From positions 19,581 to 83,580 of the forward strand of contig JAHIWE010000047.1 in assembly GCA_018816105.1 (NCBI GenBank): 64,000 bases of DNA. Direction: 5' to 3'. The notes beneath the pieces are model-generated. The model saw only the letters and a list, made by a program, of their open reading frames with translations. It was not told where the DNA came from and made no database searches. Within the stretch, counting starts at the first letter, position 1. Each line of letters starts with the position of its first letter. This document shows positions 32,390 to 43,769 of this stretch, one piece after another. Source of the stretch: a bacterium (GTDB taxonomy: Bacteria; Campylobacterota; Campylobacteria; Campylobacterales; Arcobacteraceae). The translations under genes and the position numbers were made by a program.

Positions 32390-34743
32390 TAGTTTAATCC
32401 TTTTATCGTTTTAGCAACATTTTCTAGTTTTTTGATATTTTTATGAATATCAATAGATAATTGAGCTTTATTTTTATCATTTTCTTCAAATGAATTTATC
32501 TGCTTTTGAAGCATCTCTTCATCATTTTTTAGTTTTTGTTCAAATGTTTTTAATGGTGCATTTAGCGTTGAAAAGAAAGATTCAATTAATAAACTACTTA
32601 CTTTTTTTGCTTTTGCTTTAATATCTGCTTCAATTGATGTGAATTGATTTTTTATAAGTAGTTCAATTTCCCTATCTAGTTCATTCATTTTACTTTCTTT
32701 AGATTTTGAAACTACATCTATAACTTGTAATATTAAAACTTCATTATTTGAAGTTAAAAATCCTGATTTAAAGTCATCTTGGAAGAATCCTCTTGCATCA
32801 AAGTTCTCATTTTTATGGCCTATTGTAAATCCCATATCATGATATTTTTGCTCACATTGTTCACCAATTGTTTGTGATTTTTTAATAAACTTATATCTAT
32901 AATCTCTAATAACATCAATAATTCCATCTTTGATAGCGGTTTCAACGATAACCTTGATTCTTGAGTTTTCGGGTCTTTTTTTAGTTTTCTCAAAAGAGTA
33001 TCTAACATCACTTACAACTCTTTGTTTAATAACAGTTTGAAGCTCTAGTAATTCGCTTTGTACAAATGTTTCAAGAGAAGTAATATACTCTTTAGCATCA
33101 TTTTTATAATAGTTTATATCTTCATTCATTGCTTGAAAGATTCTAGTATTTACAACTTTTTTCTTATTAAACTCTTCAAGTTCTTTTTCTAACTCATCTT
33201 TTGATTTTGATAGTAGTATTAACTCATAGTTGTAAAAAGAGTTTTGTTTTTCTATAATTTTTTGTAATTGATTTTTTGAAGATTGAATTACAAGTTCACC
33301 TTTTTGAGAGTTTGAACCAAACAGTGTTTCATTTAAATATTTTTCAATTTCTAAAATACCTGTATCTTCAATACTATATCCAGCATCTATAGCTTCTTGC
33401 TCTCTTCCTGTTCTATGTAATAGTGCCATTTTCCCAGAAATTGGAATAAACTTAATTGTTTTTAAAATATAATCAAGTTGAGAATCTTTATTTTGTGCTT
33501 TTAATTGTCGCTCAATTGATGATTTAGTGTATTTAATAACTTCATCTAATTGTTCTTTTGAAACTGTATCAGCACGTGTTATAACAATTAAAAGTTTTGA
33601 AATATTTTGGTAGAGTAGGGCATCAATTATAAACTCAACATCTTTAAGTGTTGCACTTTGAGATACATTCATTAAGTGTAACATCATATCACAAGCAGAG
33701 ATATACTCTTTTGTAATCTCTTCTCTTTGAATAACAGGGTCATCAAGCCCTGGAGTATCTACTATTTCAATACCATCAGATAAAAAGTCAAGTTTAGAAC
33801 CTAATTCCACATATTTTACTAAGTTACATTTTTTACCACTTGCTTCTGCTGATGTATAAGATGATAAGTCATTTATATCAACTTGGTCAAATCGTGAAAC
33901 AGGTTTAATATAATTTTTTAATTCATCACCAAAGATTCTATTTGTTTCATTTACAAAATCTCTCATTGATTCTAATTGTTCAGCTGATTTTAAAATTCTA
34001 TCCCACTCTTGTTGATTCCAATAAAAAACTTTCGCATTATCAGTTGGATTATGTTTTACAATTGTTAAGTTAGCAGTTTCAGGAACAACAGCACTTCCTA
34101 GAATTTCTCTTCCCATTAAGGCATTTAACATAGTAGACTTACCAGCATTCATAACACCTGTAATTCCAATAGAGAATTTTTGATTATTTAAGTAAGTGCT
34201 TGTGTTGTTTAACTCATCTAAAATTTCTTGATTATTTAAATCATTTTTTAGTTCAGCAATTAATTGCTCAACTGTAGTTTTTAGCTCTTTAAATGAAGAT
34301 TTGTTTGTATCTTCATCTTTAATTTCATCAGAAATTTTAGTTTCAACTTCAACCAAATCAAGCTCTTTATAATCAAATAAAGAGATTAATTTTGTGTAGT
34401 TTTCACTATTTAAAATACTTTCATCTTTTAAATACTCAAAAGATGAGTGTAGAACTGAAATATTTTGTTTTGATCTGTTTGATAAAATAGCTTCAACAAT
34501 GTTATGTTGTAAGTGATTTAATTCATTATTATTAGAAGGACTTTTTACATTTATTTGTTGACATAGAGTTTTAAATGACGTTAATGCCAAATATTTGTCA
34601 TAGTTTTTTCTTGTAGCACTAATAATTAAAGCAAAGATAGTAAATATCTCTTCGTTAATTTTAGTTTCAATTGGCTCTACATCTAAATTCTGCTCGAAAG
34701 TTATACCGTGATACAGTAAAAAATAATCATTTGCTAAACTCAT
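32389..34743 (-). CDS. Bacterial dynamin-like GTPase, first of the pair (DLP1-like)
   Basis: 784 residues. An N-terminal helical extension of about 190 residues precedes the GTPase domain with P-loop GVMNAGKSTMLNALMG (about 204-219), DTPGLDDPVIQ (about 326-336) and TRADTVSKE. A long helical trunk and coiled coil follow to the C-terminus. The track starts at 34779; ATG 34743 (MSLANDYF) has TAGGAG at good spacing and is chosen. It lies downstream of frdB but behind two terminator hairpins, so it may have its own promoter or rely on read-through. Pairs with the DLP2-like protein. Confidence 0.88.
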   Translation of the reverse strand: MSLANDYFLLYHGITFEQNLDVEPIETKINEEIFTIFALIISATRKNYDKYLALTSFKTLCQQINVKSPSNNNELNHLQHNIVEAILSNRSKQNISVLHSSFEYLKDESILNSENYTKLISLFDYKELDLVEVETKISDEIKDEDTNKSSFKELKTTVEQLIAELKNDLNNQEILDELNNTSTYLNNQKFSIGITGVMNAGKSTMLNALMGREILGSAVVPETANLTIVKHNPTDNAKVFYWNQQEWDRILKSAEQLESMRDFVNETNRIFGDELKNYIKPVSRFDQVDINDLSSYTSAEASGKKCNLVKYVELGSKLDFLSDGIEIVDTPGLDDPVIQREEITKEYISACDMMLHLMNVSQSATLKDVEFIIDALLYQNISKLLIVITRADTVSKEQLDEVIKYTKSSIERQLKAQNKDSQLDYILKTIKFIPISGKMALLHRTGREQEAIDAGYSIEDTGILEIEKYLNETLFGSNSQKGELVIQSSKNQLQKIIEKQNSFYNYELILLSKSKDELEKELEEFNKKKVVNTRIFQAMNEDINYYKNDAKEYITSLETFVQSELLELQTVIKQRVVSDVRYSFEKTKKRPENSRIKVIVETAIKDGIIDVIRDYRYKFIKKSQTIGEQCEQKYHDMGFTIGHKNENFDARGFFQDDFKSGFLTSNNEVLILQVIDVVSKSKESKMNELDREIELLIKNQFTSIEADIKAKAKKVSSLLIESFFSTLNAPLKTFEQKLKNDEEMLQKQINSFEENDKNKAQLSIDIHKNIKKLENVAKTIKGLN

Positions 34744-34762
34744 TTTAAATCTCCTAAAATGT

Positions 34763-34798
34763 AAAAAGTTAAATATCACTAATGATACTTAACTTTTT
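34763..34798 (-). terminator. Second hairpin between frdB and the dynamin-like genes
   Basis: AAAAAGTTAA-x-TATCA and TGATA-x-TTAACTTTTT pair across a CTAA loop with one mismatch. On the minus strand the stem ends in a T-run. It is the second of two tandem terminator-like hairpins after frdB. Confidence 0.7.
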
Positions 34799-34810
34799 AT
34801 ATTTTTATTA

Positions 34811-34832
34811 ACGAAGGAATTGAATCCTTCGT
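34811..34832 (-). terminator. First hairpin after frdB
   Basis: ACGAAGGA and TCCTTCGT form an 8-bp stem with a 6-base loop, followed on the minus strand by TAATAAAAATA. It starts a few bases after the frdB stop codon. Confidence 0.7.
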
Positions 34833-34837
34833 AATAA

Positions 34838-35569
34838 TTATCTAAGTGATACTAACTTTCTTCTTAAGTAAGCAATTTTATTTTGTAATGGTAAGTGTTT
34901 TGGACAATGGTCTTCACATGCCATTAAAGACATACAACCAAAGATTCCATCATCATCACCGATTAATTCATAAAAGTCTTCAGCAGTTCTGTTATCATGA
35001 GGATCTACTTCAAATCTAGCAACTCTGTTTAGTCCAACAGGCCCTACGAAATTAGGTCTCATTAATGCAGTTCCACAAGAAGCAACACAAATACCACATT
35101 CAATACATCTGTCTAATTCAAAAGTTTGATCAGCAATATCTGGATCAATTTTTTCTTCAAGTTTTGTAATATCATGTACTTCATTTGTATGAACCCATGA
35201 CTCAACTCTTTTAGACATTGCATCCATCCATTTACCAGTATTTACAGATAAATCTTTGATTAATTCAAATGCAGGCATAGGCATTAATTGTAACTTACCA
35301 GTTGGGTAATTAGCAATTAATGTTCTACAAGCAAGTGTTGGTTTACCATTTACAACCATACCACAAGAACCACAAATTCCCGCTCGACACACGAAGTCAA
35401 AAGATAAATCTGCATCCATAGTTTCTCTAATTTTCATTAAAGCAATGAAAAGAGTCATACCTGGAGTCTCTTCTAAATGGAAATCCACGAAATGAGGTTT
35501 TGAAACCTTAGATCTTGGATTGAATTTTAAAACTGATATAGTAATATCTCTACCTTTTTCAATACTCAT
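34838..35569 (-). CDS. frdB: FrdB, fumarate reductase iron-sulfur subunit
   Basis: 243 residues. The [2Fe-2S] domain has [21 protein letters not shown] (about 62-82). The C-terminal ferredoxin-like domain has [11 protein letters not shown] (about 153-163), [16 protein letters not shown] (about 215-230) and further Cys for the [4Fe-4S] and [3Fe-4S] clusters. It passes electrons between the quinone-oxidising cytochrome b subunit and the flavin of FrdA. The start overlaps the frdA stop by one base. Third gene of frdCAB, in the order used by Wolinella and Campylobacter menaquinol:fumarate reductases. Confidence 0.95.
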   Translation of the reverse strand: MSIEKGRDITISVLKFNPRSKVSKPHFVDFHLEETPGMTLFIALMKIRETMDADLSFDFVCRAGICGSCGMVVNGKPTLACRTLIANYPTGKLQLMPMPAFELIKDLSVNTGKWMDAMSKRVESWVHTNEVHDITKLEEKIDPDIADQTFELDRCIECGICVASCGTALMRPNFVGPVGLNRVARFEVDPHDNRTAEDFYELIGDDDGIFGCMSLMACEDHCPKHLPLQNKIAYLRRKLVSLR

Positions 35570-37554
35570 TATAAATCTCCTGCTCTTTCATTTTTCTCTC
35601 TATAGTTCATTGGTAAGTCAAATGGTAATAATGCATGTTGGATTTCATGTCTATCTTTACCTTCCGCTTGCATTTTTTCTACAATTTCATCAACTTGTGC
35701 TTGTCTTTTTTCTGATAGTTCATTTTCTATAATCATACCTTTAGCACCATAACCTCTAAATGCTGGAGGCATTTCCATAGTCATAATATCTAATGCTTCA
35801 TAAGAAATTGTAGGTAAAGTATCAGATTCATTTGGCCAAGAAGTTAATGTTCTATTTAACCAGTTTGCATCATCTCTTTTTAAGAAGTCTTCTCTATAGT
35901 GAGCACCTCTTGATTCAGTTCTTTCCAATGCACCTTTAGCAACACAAAGTGCTATTTTTAACATTCTTGGAACTCTATATCCTTCTTCTAATTCTGGATT
36001 TCCAGCTCTTTCTTTAGATTTAACATTGATTTGTTTAGTTTTTCTTAATAAATCTTCTAACTCTTCAACTGCTGCTTTTAAATTAACACCATCTCTAAAG
36101 ATTCCAACTTTTTCATCCATTAACATTTGCATTCTGTTTTTGATTTTGAAAATATCTTCAGTACCTTCATAAGCTAAGATCTCATTTAAATAAGTATCTT
36201 GTTTATCTAAAAATCTTTGAACTGTTGAAGTAGGAATTGTCACATCATTTGATAAACAATAATCAGCAAAATAATTACCAATAATCATACCAGCAACAAC
36301 TGTTTCAGAAACTGAGTTTCCTCCAAGTCTATTAAATCCGTGCATATCCCAACAAGAAGCTTCTCCACATGCGAATAAACCATTTAAAGTTTGTGATTCA
36401 CCTGTTGGTTTAGTTCTGATTCCACCCATAGAGTAGTGTTGCATTGGTAAAACTGGAGCCCATCCTTTTTTACCTTCATCAGCAGGATCAATACCGTTGA
36501 AAATTTGACAAATTTCTTGAACGTCTCTTAAGTTCTTTTCAATATGCTCTCTACCTAAGATTGAAATATCTAACCATACGTGGTATCCATAAGGTGAAGG
36601 AACACCTTTTCCATTTCTGATATGTTCAATCATTCTTCTTGAAACAACGTCTCTTGAAGCTAGTTCTTTTTTCTCTGGCTCGTAATCTGGCATAAATCTA
36701 TGACCATCAACGTCTCTTAAAATTCCACCATCTCCTCTACAACCTTCAGTTAATAAAATTCCTGATGGTACGATTGGTGTTGGGTGAAATTGAACAGCTT
36801 CCATGTTTCCTAAAGTAGCGATTCCAGTTTCAAGAGCAATAGCAGCTCCTATACCTTCACAAATTACAGCATTTGTAGTTTGTTTAAATACTCTTCCATA
36901 TCCACCAGTAGCAATACATGTACCTTTTGCAACATAAGCTTCTAATTCACCTGTAATTAAATCTCTTACGATTGCTCCATAACATCTACCATCTTCATGG
37001 ATAATTGAAAGTGCTTCTTTTCTATCTCTAATATCAACATTGTTTCTTAAAGCTTCATTAGCAACACCAAATAACATAGTATGTCCAGTTGCATCAGCTG
37101 TATAACAAGTTCTCCATTTTTTAGTTCCACCAAAGTCTCTTGATGTAATTAATCCATGTCTATCTGCATCTTCAGTAATAGTTGTTTTTTTAGCATTAAT
37201 AACAGCTTCTCTTGCACCTTCTCTAACTCTAGTCCAAGGCACACCCCAACCAGCTAATTCTCTAATAGCTTTTGGTGCTGTGTGTACGAACATTCTAGCA
37301 ACTACTTGATCACATCCCCAGTCAGAACCTTTTACAGTATCTGCAAAGTGTAAATCTTCATTATCACCATCTGACATTTTAGAGTTACCTAAAGATGCTT
37401 GCATTCCACCTTGCGCAGCAGCAGAGTGTGATCTTTTAACAGGAACTAAAGATAAAACGATTGTACTTAAACCTTTTTTTTGTGCAGCAACAGCAGCTCT
37501 TAAACCTGCAAGTCCACCACCAATAACTAATGCATCACAGTAATTAATTTTCAT
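35569..37554 (-). CDS. frdA: FrdA, fumarate reductase flavoprotein subunit
   Basis: 661 residues. FAD-binding [19 protein letters not shown] (about 7-25) and the covalent-FAD His region [17 protein letters not shown] (about 41-57) are followed by the active-site regions MEAVQFHPT and HYSMGGIRT. It reduces fumarate with electrons from FrdB, or oxidises succinate in reverse. The length and C-terminal domain match the epsilonproteobacterial QFR rather than the shorter E. coli FrdA. One-base overlaps (TAATG) join it to frdC and frdB. Confidence 0.96.
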   Translation of the reverse strand: MKINYCDALVIGGGLAGLRAAVAAQKKGLSTIVLSLVPVKRSHSAAAQGGMQASLGNSKMSDGDNEDLHFADTVKGSDWGCDQVVARMFVHTAPKAIRELAGWGVPWTRVREGAREAVINAKKTTITEDADRHGLITSRDFGGTKKWRTCYTADATGHTMLFGVANEALRNNVDIRDRKEALSIIHEDGRCYGAIVRDLITGELEAYVAKGTCIATGGYGRVFKQTTNAVICEGIGAAIALETGIATLGNMEAVQFHPTPIVPSGILLTEGCRGDGGILRDVDGHRFMPDYEPEKKELASRDVVSRRMIEHIRNGKGVPSPYGYHVWLDISILGREHIEKNLRDVQEICQIFNGIDPADEGKKGWAPVLPMQHYSMGGIRTKPTGESQTLNGLFACGEASCWDMHGFNRLGGNSVSETVVAGMIIGNYFADYCLSNDVTIPTSTVQRFLDKQDTYLNEILAYEGTEDIFKIKNRMQMLMDEKVGIFRDGVNLKAAVEELEDLLRKTKQINVKSKERAGNPELEEGYRVPRMLKIALCVAKGALERTESRGAHYREDFLKRDDANWLNRTLTSWPNESDTLPTISYEALDIMTMEMPPAFRGYGAKGMIIENELSEKRQAQVDEIVEKMQAEGKDRHEIQHALLPFDLPMNYREKNERAGDL

Positions 37555-38354
37555 TATGCAATTCCCCCAACACTTTTATTTGTAATATTAAATTCCATTA
37601 CTTTTGCAGTTGGAGTATATTTTTGACCAACTGTTCCATTTGCAGCATTTTCCATACCAATTTTCATATAAGCTGCAAGTGATGCAAAACCTAATACTAA
37701 GAAGAATACAGTTAATCCCCATTTTACTTTTTTAAGTGCTTTTCTACTTTCTTTTGGATTTGCTCCATCGAACCATCCCCATTTAACACATAATCTATAA
37801 AGACCAATTGTTCCATGGAATTCAACTGCTAATAATAAGAAAATGTATAAAGGCCACATCCACTCAGACCAAATTCTATCAGCACTTTCGTAAGGACCGA
37901 TATCTGCAGAGTTTGTCATAATAATATATAAGTGAACAGAACCTAAGAAGAACATTGCAAAACCTGTAAAGGCTTGAATAAACCATAGTTTTGTATCATC
38001 ATGATTCATACTTTTTGAGTGTGCTTTCATAACTTGATATTGTTTAAAATTACCAGGTAATTTTCTCATACCAAGTGCCGCATGTACAATAAATACTGTA
38101 AAAATAATAGCTGCTGCTATTGTAACTAGTATTGGATTACCACCCTCGAATATAAAACTTCCTTCTAAAAGTTTTGTAACCGTGTACATAAAATCTTTTG
38201 ATATTAATATCGATGATACTAATAACATGTGTGCCCACATAAATAAAGCTAAGAAACCACCAGTAAAACTTTGCATAAAATCAAGTTTTGCAGGCAATCT
38301 ACTCTTCTTTCCTTCAACTGTTTTTCCTAAATAACCTTCTATTAGGTCACTCAT
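37554..38354 (-). CDS. frdC: FrdC, diheme cytochrome b membrane subunit of fumarate reductase
   Basis: 266 residues, five membrane helices. Histidines in WAHMLLVSS (first helix), [11 protein letters not shown] (second), GSVHLYIIM (fourth region) and [11 protein letters not shown] (last region) fit the four axial ligands of the two b hemes in the Wolinella-type enzyme. It oxidises menaquinol and anchors FrdAB. First gene of frdCAB. The AAAGGA ribosome site lies 6 bases before the ATG. The upstream 200 bp hold a plausible promoter and the nuo operon terminator. Confidence 0.94.
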   Translation of the reverse strand: MSDLIEGYLGKTVEGKKSRLPAKLDFMQSFTGGFLALFMWAHMLLVSSILISKDFMYTVTKLLEGSFIFEGGNPILVTIAAAIIFTVFIVHAALGMRKLPGNFKQYQVMKAHSKSMNHDDTKLWFIQAFTGFAMFFLGSVHLYIIMTNSADIGPYESADRIWSEWMWPLYIFLLLAVEFHGTIGLYRLCVKWGWFDGANPKESRKALKKVKWGLTVFFLVLGFASLAAYMKIGMENAANGTVGQKYTPTAKVMEFNITNKSVGGIA

Positions 38355-38474
38355 TTGCTATCCTTTCTGCGATTTAGATTTTTTTGAATAATAGCGTAAT
38401 AATAGCTTAAAAGTACTTCAAAGTGGTTTATTTTTTTAAGAAAAAAAAGATAGATTTTTTTATAATTTTAGTGT

Positions 38475-38501
38475 AAGAAAGCCCATTTTTAGGACTTTCT
38501 T
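38475..38501 (-). terminator. Candidate terminator after nuoN
   Basis: AAGAAAGCCC and GGACTTTCTT pair (one G-U) around a 7-base loop, about 65 bp after the nuoN stop codon on the minus strand and before frdC. The T-run is weak. Confidence 0.55.
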
Positions 38502-38565
38502 CTTATATTGAATAGTTTGAATTATTTAATAAAATATGATCGTAAATGTTACTTATTAACACAGT

Positions 38566-40086
38566 CTATTTTATAAATAATGATTGAACTGCTACTTGTG
38601 TTAAATTAATTATTGCATCGATATTCATAGAAGGAATAAAAAATACAATAGCTGAACCAATTCCACCTAATACAGTTAATATTGCAACAAAGGCAATAGC
38701 GTATGTTGAAACTCTTTTATCATTGAATCCTTCAATACTACAAGTTAATGGAGCAGGGTAAAAATACATAACTGCAATTAATTTAAAATAATAATAAACA
38801 GATACGATTGTTGCAAAAATTGCAACGATTGTTAATCCTGTATATCCAGCGTTTATAGCCTCTGTAAATACATAAAATTTACCAATAAATCCTATTGTTG
38901 AAGGGATTCCCGCAAGTGAAAATAAGAATATTGTCATCATTGCTGCTAAAAATGGTCTTTCATGTGCTAAACCTTTAAAGTCATCATATGTAACTCTTAC
39001 ATTTGTTTCAGACATTATATGTGAAGCCAAACCAAAAGTTCCAAGTGCTGATAATAAATAAGCAATTAAATAAAACATTGTTGCGTATGCAGAATCAATA
39101 TTTATAATTTGTCCATCTTTATATCCAAGTGCGATAAATGCTAAAAGTAAATATCCTGTATGAACAATTGAAGATGCTGCTAACATTCTTTTTACAATTT
39201 GTTGAGTAATTGCAAGCCACGTTCCAAATACTAATGTAAGAACAATAATAACAGCAATAATACTATCCCAAAAATCAATAATTGGAGCAAAATAAGCTAA
39301 TATTGCTCTTAGGAAAAATGAGAAAATTGCAATTTTAAATGTTGATGCCATATACGCTGTGATAACCATCGGCGCACCTCTATAAACATCAAGAACCCAA
39401 GATTGAAATGGAAATGCCGCAACTTTAAATAAAAATGTAAATAAAATCAGAGTTAATCCAATATAAACTAAAATCATATCATCAGAACTAGCAGTTAAAA
39501 TAAATGCTGAGATATCAGCTAAATTTGTACTTTGCGTAGCACCATAAACTAAAACAACACCTAAAAGATAAAATGCTCCAATAAATGATCCAAGAACTAA
39601 GTATTTAAAAATAGCCTCAACTCTTTTTGAATCTTCAGTATTATATCCAACCATAATATAAACAGAAAATGATGCAATTTCAAGGGCGATATATGCTGTT
39701 ACTAACTCATTTGCATGAGCTAAAACCATCATACCAAACAGTGCAAATAATAAAATTGAGAAAAACTCACCTTTAAAATATGATCTATGTTGGAAGTAGT
39801 GCTCACCAATTAGAAGTGTAAGTAAAGTTCCTGCAATTAGTAATATATTAAAGAAATTTGAAAATGTATCAAATGTTAAAACATTACTTAAAAAATGTTC
39901 ATATGGCTGAACTGAATATGAATTACCAACATCACTTAATGTAAATCCCAGTGCAATTAGTAAAAATAGTGATGATACTACAATGAAGTTTTTTACAGTA
40001 AATTTTTCATACATACTCATAAACATAAGTACTAAAGCACCTATTAAAACTGTTAGTGCAGGGATTAAATATAAAAATTGACTCAT
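38566..40086 (-). CDS. nuoN: NuoN, complex I membrane subunit
   Basis: 506 residues, about 14 hydrophobic helices, antiporter-like (Mrp-type) proton-pumping subunit of NADH:quinone oxidoreductase. The key Glu region ([21 protein letters not shown], about 125-145) and Lys-bearing helices ([29 protein letters not shown]) are present. The last gene of the nuo operon, with 4 bp of overlap to nuoM. Confidence 0.95.
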   Translation of the reverse strand: MSQFLYLIPALTVLIGALVLMFMSMYEKFTVKNFIVVSSLFLLIALGFTLSDVGNSYSVQPYEHFLSNVLTFDTFSNFFNILLIAGTLLTLLIGEHYFQHRSYFKGEFFSILLFALFGMMVLAHANELVTAYIALEIASFSVYIMVGYNTEDSKRVEAIFKYLVLGSFIGAFYLLGVVLVYGATQSTNLADISAFILTASSDDMILVYIGLTLILFTFLFKVAAFPFQSWVLDVYRGAPMVITAYMASTFKIAIFSFFLRAILAYFAPIIDFWDSIIAVIIVLTLVFGTWLAITQQIVKRMLAASSIVHTGYLLLAFIALGYKDGQIINIDSAYATMFYLIAYLLSALGTFGLASHIMSETNVRVTYDDFKGLAHERPFLAAMMTIFLFSLAGIPSTIGFIGKFYVFTEAINAGYTGLTIVAIFATIVSVYYYFKLIAVMYFYPAPLTCSIEGFNDKRVSTYAIAFVAILTVLGGIGSAIVFFIPSMNIDAIINLTQVAVQSLFIK

Positions 40087-41570
40087 TTTGAAGCTCCAAT
40101 ATGTAAAATATCATTTAGATAGTGAGTTACTGTTGGTTCAAATTTATTTATAAATATCTCAGGATAAAGTCCCATTAAAAATACTAAAATAACCCAAGGA
40201 ATTAAACCAATAATTTCTTTAACTTTTAAATCTCTCATTGTTAATTCAGGTGCACCTTCTGGTCTATCTTGAAGTATCGCTCTTTGAAACATCCATAACA
40301 TGTAAGCAGCTCCAATAATAACTGTAAGTGCTCCAATATATCCCAATGTATGATTAAATTCATAAATACCAAATATAATTAAAAGTTCAGATACAAATCC
40401 ATTAGTTCCTGGAAGTCCTACGTTTGCAAATAACATAATTGCAAAGATAAAAGTAAAAATAGGTGCTTTTTTTGCAATTCCACCTAAGTCTTTGATTGTT
40501 TTAAATCCTGTTTGTTCTTGCATTAAACCAACAAGTAAAAATAGTGCTCCTGTTGCAATTGCGTGGGCAATTATTAAATATAAAGCTCCATTTATTCCAT
40601 AAGAGTTTAATGAAAAAATACCAGCAGAAATAAAACTTAAATGTGATGCTGATGAGTATGCAAACATTCTTTTAATATCATCTTGCATAAGTGCTGCTAT
40701 TCCAAAATAGATTAAACCAAATAATCCAATAGCTACAAACCAAGTTGAAAATTCAACATAAATTTCTGGAAAAATCGGAATCATAAATCTAACTATTGCA
40801 TAAACTCCAAGTTTTGCCATTATAGAAGATAATAAGAAAACTGCACCTGTTGGAGCATTTTTATATGTTTCCATAATCCAAGTATGAAGAGGGAAAATAG
40901 GAATTTTAATTGCAAATGCAGTAAGAAATGCTAAGAATAACCAAACTCTAGTATCATAAGGAATAGTAGTTATTTGCATTAACTTATCATAAGCAAATGA
41001 CCAAACACCAAACTCATTATGATAAGCAACACCTAAATATAATATTGCAATAAACATAAGTAGTGATCCAACCATTGTATAAACAGTTACTTTAATAGTT
41101 GTAAATACTTTATTCCCAAATCCATATAAACCAATTAATAAAAATACAGGTAGAAGCATAACTTCCCAAAAGAAATAAAACAGTACAACATCAAGTGAAA
41201 GTAAAGTTCCTGTAACTCCTGTTTGAACTAAAAGCATATTTATCCAATAACCTTTAGTTTTACCTTCCCATAATAATAAATAAGAAGTAGGAATTAAAAT
41301 AGCAATCATTAATAAAATTGTTAATGAAAAACCATCTAATCCAACATAATAATTAATACCATAAGTTTCAATCCATGGAACATTTGTAACAAACTGCATT
41401 CCTGCACTTGGAACAAATTCTATATAGATTTTTAACACCATAGCTAGAATAACAGTAGTAGTTAAAAAGGCTATATTTCTAATTGTATTAACATCCCTTG
41501 TTGTTATCATTAATCCAAATGCAACAACAGCAGGTAAAAATATAATAAACGAAAGTATATCTGAACTCAT
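40083..41570 (-). CDS. nuoM: NuoM, complex I membrane subunit
   Basis: 495 residues, about 14 membrane helices. An antiporter-like subunit with the conserved [20 protein letters not shown] segment (Glu near 135) and [24 protein letters not shown] (about 220-243), the Lys/His-bearing broken-helix region of the proton channel. It lies between NuoL and NuoN in the membrane arm. The start follows the nuoL stop by one base. Confidence 0.95.
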   Translation of the reverse strand: MSSDILSFIIFLPAVVAFGLMITTRDVNTIRNIAFLTTTVILAMVLKIYIEFVPSAGMQFVTNVPWIETYGINYYVGLDGFSLTILLMIAILIPTSYLLLWEGKTKGYWINMLLVQTGVTGTLLSLDVVLFYFFWEVMLLPVFLLIGLYGFGNKVFTTIKVTVYTMVGSLLMFIAILYLGVAYHNEFGVWSFAYDKLMQITTIPYDTRVWLFLAFLTAFAIKIPIFPLHTWIMETYKNAPTGAVFLLSSIMAKLGVYAIVRFMIPIFPEIYVEFSTWFVAIGLFGLIYFGIAALMQDDIKRMFAYSSASHLSFISAGIFSLNSYGINGALYLIIAHAIATGALFLLVGLMQEQTGFKTIKDLGGIAKKAPIFTFIFAIMLFANVGLPGTNGFVSELLIIFGIYEFNHTLGYIGALTVIIGAAYMLWMFQRAILQDRPEGAPELTMRDLKVKEIIGLIPWVILVFLMGLYPEIFINKFEPTVTHYLNDILHIGASK

Positions 41571-41571
41571 A

Positions 41572-43458
41572 CTATAATCCTAAAGTGATATATAAGTAGA
41601 TAAATACAGCAGTCATACCAATAAGCATGAATGCTGCATAAAATCTAACATTTGCATTTTGTATCATGGCAACTCGTTTACCAATATTTACAAAACCGAT
41701 TGATGAATTCATAACAAAGGCATCAATAATTTTTGCATCTACAACTTTATCTATAAATGTAGATAGCTTTTTTGTAGATTGCACAAATAAAATATTGTAA
41801 AGTTCATCAATATAGAATTTATTTCCAATTAATCCTGTTTCATCTTCAGGTCTACTAACATCAAAATTAGCATATTTTGCATAAGCTGCCATAATACCAG
41901 TTGCTGCTACTACAATTGATAATGCCATTAATACATATTCAGTTGTATGATCCATATGAATATGTTTTGAATGTAATTGAGAAAGCCAAGTATCTACAAA
42001 ATGATTTCCACCAAATATAGCTGGAAGATTTAAAAATCCTGCACCAATTGCCCCAAGAGCTAAAATTAATAGTGGAATAGTAATTGTTTTTGATGTATAA
42101 ACATATTGCTCATCATGTTTTGTTGGAGCTACAAACACAATAAAATACATTCTAAACATGTAAAATGCAGTTAAGAATGCTGTAAACATTGCAATGGCCC
42201 AAATCAAATATTGACCCTCTTGAAATGCAGCTGCTAGAATTGCATCTTTTGAAAAGAATCCAGAAAATGGAGGAATTCCTGAAATTGCAATAACACCTAT
42301 TAAAAAAGTTGTAGCAATTATTGGTAAACTTGCTCTATGTTGTGCAATTTTAAAAATATTTTGTTCATGGTGAAGTGCCATGATTACTCCACCTGCACCC
42401 ATGAATAACATAGCTTTAAAGAAAGCATGTGTAAATACATGGAAAAGTCCAGTTGAATAAAAACCAAGTCCAACAGCTATAAACATATAACCTAATTGAC
42501 TCATAGTTGAATAAGCAAGGATTTTTTTAATATCAGTTTGACGTGTCGCAATGATTGCTGCAAATAGTGCTGAAAATGCACCAATATAAGCAATGAAAAG
42601 TCCAATTTCTTCAATTCCACTATATAAAAAGTGAAATCTAGCAACCATATAAACCCCCGCTGTTACCATTGTTGCTGCGTGAATAAGTGCTGAAATTGGA
42701 GTTGGCCCAGCCATTGCATCAGGAAGCCAAACATAAAGTGGAATTTGAGCTGATTTTCCCATAGCTCCTACAAATAATAAGAAACCTGAAAGAACTAATA
42801 GCTCATTAGATGCATTTGCTAAATTTGCTTCAATTGATGCAAAAGATAAATCAACTTCACCTAAAGCAAAAAATAGTGTTACGACTCCAAGTAAAAATCC
42901 AAAGTCTCCAACTCTATTTGCAATAAAAGCTTTATTAGCTGCTAGTACATTTTCTTTATTCCCATAATAGAATTTAATTAAAAGATATGAACAAACTCCA
43001 ACACCTTCCCAACCAATGAAAAGAATAATTGGATTATCAGCTAAAACTAAAATTAGCATAGAAGCTAAGAATAGATTGAAATAAGCAAAAAATTTACCAA
43101 AACCATTATCACCTTTCATATAACCAATTGCATAAATATGAATTAACCAACCAACAAAAGTTACAAACATTGACATAAATATAGAAAGATTATCACCTAA
43201 AAATGCCATTTCTATATTTAGTTTATCAACATTTAACCAAGTGAAAAGTTGTTGTTTAAAGATGATTTTTTCATCATTCATTCTTAAAAATAAGTAAAGA
43301 GTGATTAAAAATGAAATAAGTGGAGTTATTGTTCCAATTAATGAGAAGTAAATATCAGATACTTTGCTCTTTTTAATATGGTAAAAATATAATAAACCAC
43401 TTAAAATAGAACCTAATAAAGGAGCTAATACAATCCATACTAATAGTGATGTATTCAT
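41572..43458 (-). CDS. nuoL: NuoL, complex I distal membrane subunit
   Basis: 628 residues: about 14 core helices with LFIGWEGVGVCSYLLIKFY (about 145-163) and GKSAQIPLYVWLPDAMAGPTP (about 234-254), then the long lateral helix and terminal helix (about 510-628) typical of NuoL. It pumps protons at the far end of the membrane arm. The C-terminal lateral region contains IGNKFYIDELYN, a family block. Overlaps nuoK by 4 bp. Confidence 0.95.
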   Translation of the reverse strand: MNTSLLVWIVLAPLLGSILSGLLYFYHIKKSKVSDIYFSLIGTITPLISFLITLYLFLRMNDEKIIFKQQLFTWLNVDKLNIEMAFLGDNLSIFMSMFVTFVGWLIHIYAIGYMKGDNGFGKFFAYFNLFLASMLILVLADNPIILFIGWEGVGVCSYLLIKFYYGNKENVLAANKAFIANRVGDFGFLLGVVTLFFALGEVDLSFASIEANLANASNELLVLSGFLLFVGAMGKSAQIPLYVWLPDAMAGPTPISALIHAATMVTAGVYMVARFHFLYSGIEEIGLFIAYIGAFSALFAAIIATRQTDIKKILAYSTMSQLGYMFIAVGLGFYSTGLFHVFTHAFFKAMLFMGAGGVIMALHHEQNIFKIAQHRASLPIIATTFLIGVIAISGIPPFSGFFSKDAILAAAFQEGQYLIWAIAMFTAFLTAFYMFRMYFIVFVAPTKHDEQYVYTSKTITIPLLILALGAIGAGFLNLPAIFGGNHFVDTWLSQLHSKHIHMDHTTEYVLMALSIVVAATGIMAAYAKYANFDVSRPEDETGLIGNKFYIDELYNILFVQSTKKLSTFIDKVVDAKIIDAFVMNSSIGFVNIGKRVAMIQNANVRFYAAFMLIGMTAVFIYLYITLGL

Positions 43459-43769
43459 GATTTTTCCCCTTGTGTAAGTGTAGTGAAAATATCAGTATCT
43501 AAAGATTTTCTTGATCTATATAATAAAATAATAACAGATAGGAAAATAGCAGCTTCCGCAGCAGCAATTGATATAACCATAATTGTAATAACCTGAGGGT
43601 CCATATTAAAATGATATCTAGCAAATGTAACTAAAAATAGATTGATTCCATTTAGCATCATTTCTATTGACATGTAAATAACAAATATATTTCTTCTTGC
43701 AACTACTCCAATTACACCAATTGAAAATAGCATCATTGAAACAAAAGCATAAGAGGTTAATGAAATCAT
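43455..43769 (-). CDS. nuoK: NuoK, complex I membrane subunit
   Basis: 104 residues, three membrane helices, typical length for NuoK (MrpC-like). The conserved Glu in SIEMMLNGINLFLVTFA (about 35) and Glu in ISIAAAEAAIFLSVIIL (about 72) of the proton path are both present. 4-bp overlaps with nuoJ and nuoL. Confidence 0.95.
   Translation of the reverse strand: MISLTSYAFVSMMLFSIGVIGVVARRNIFVIYMSIEMMLNGINLFLVTFARYHFNMDPQVITIMVISIAAAEAAIFLSVIILLYRSRKSLDTDIFTTLTQGEKS

Noticed and set aside
30377-34743. Dynamin-like pair as a phage-defence island
   Set aside because: The gene order with frdCAB matches C. jejuni, so it looks like conserved core genome rather than an accessory island.
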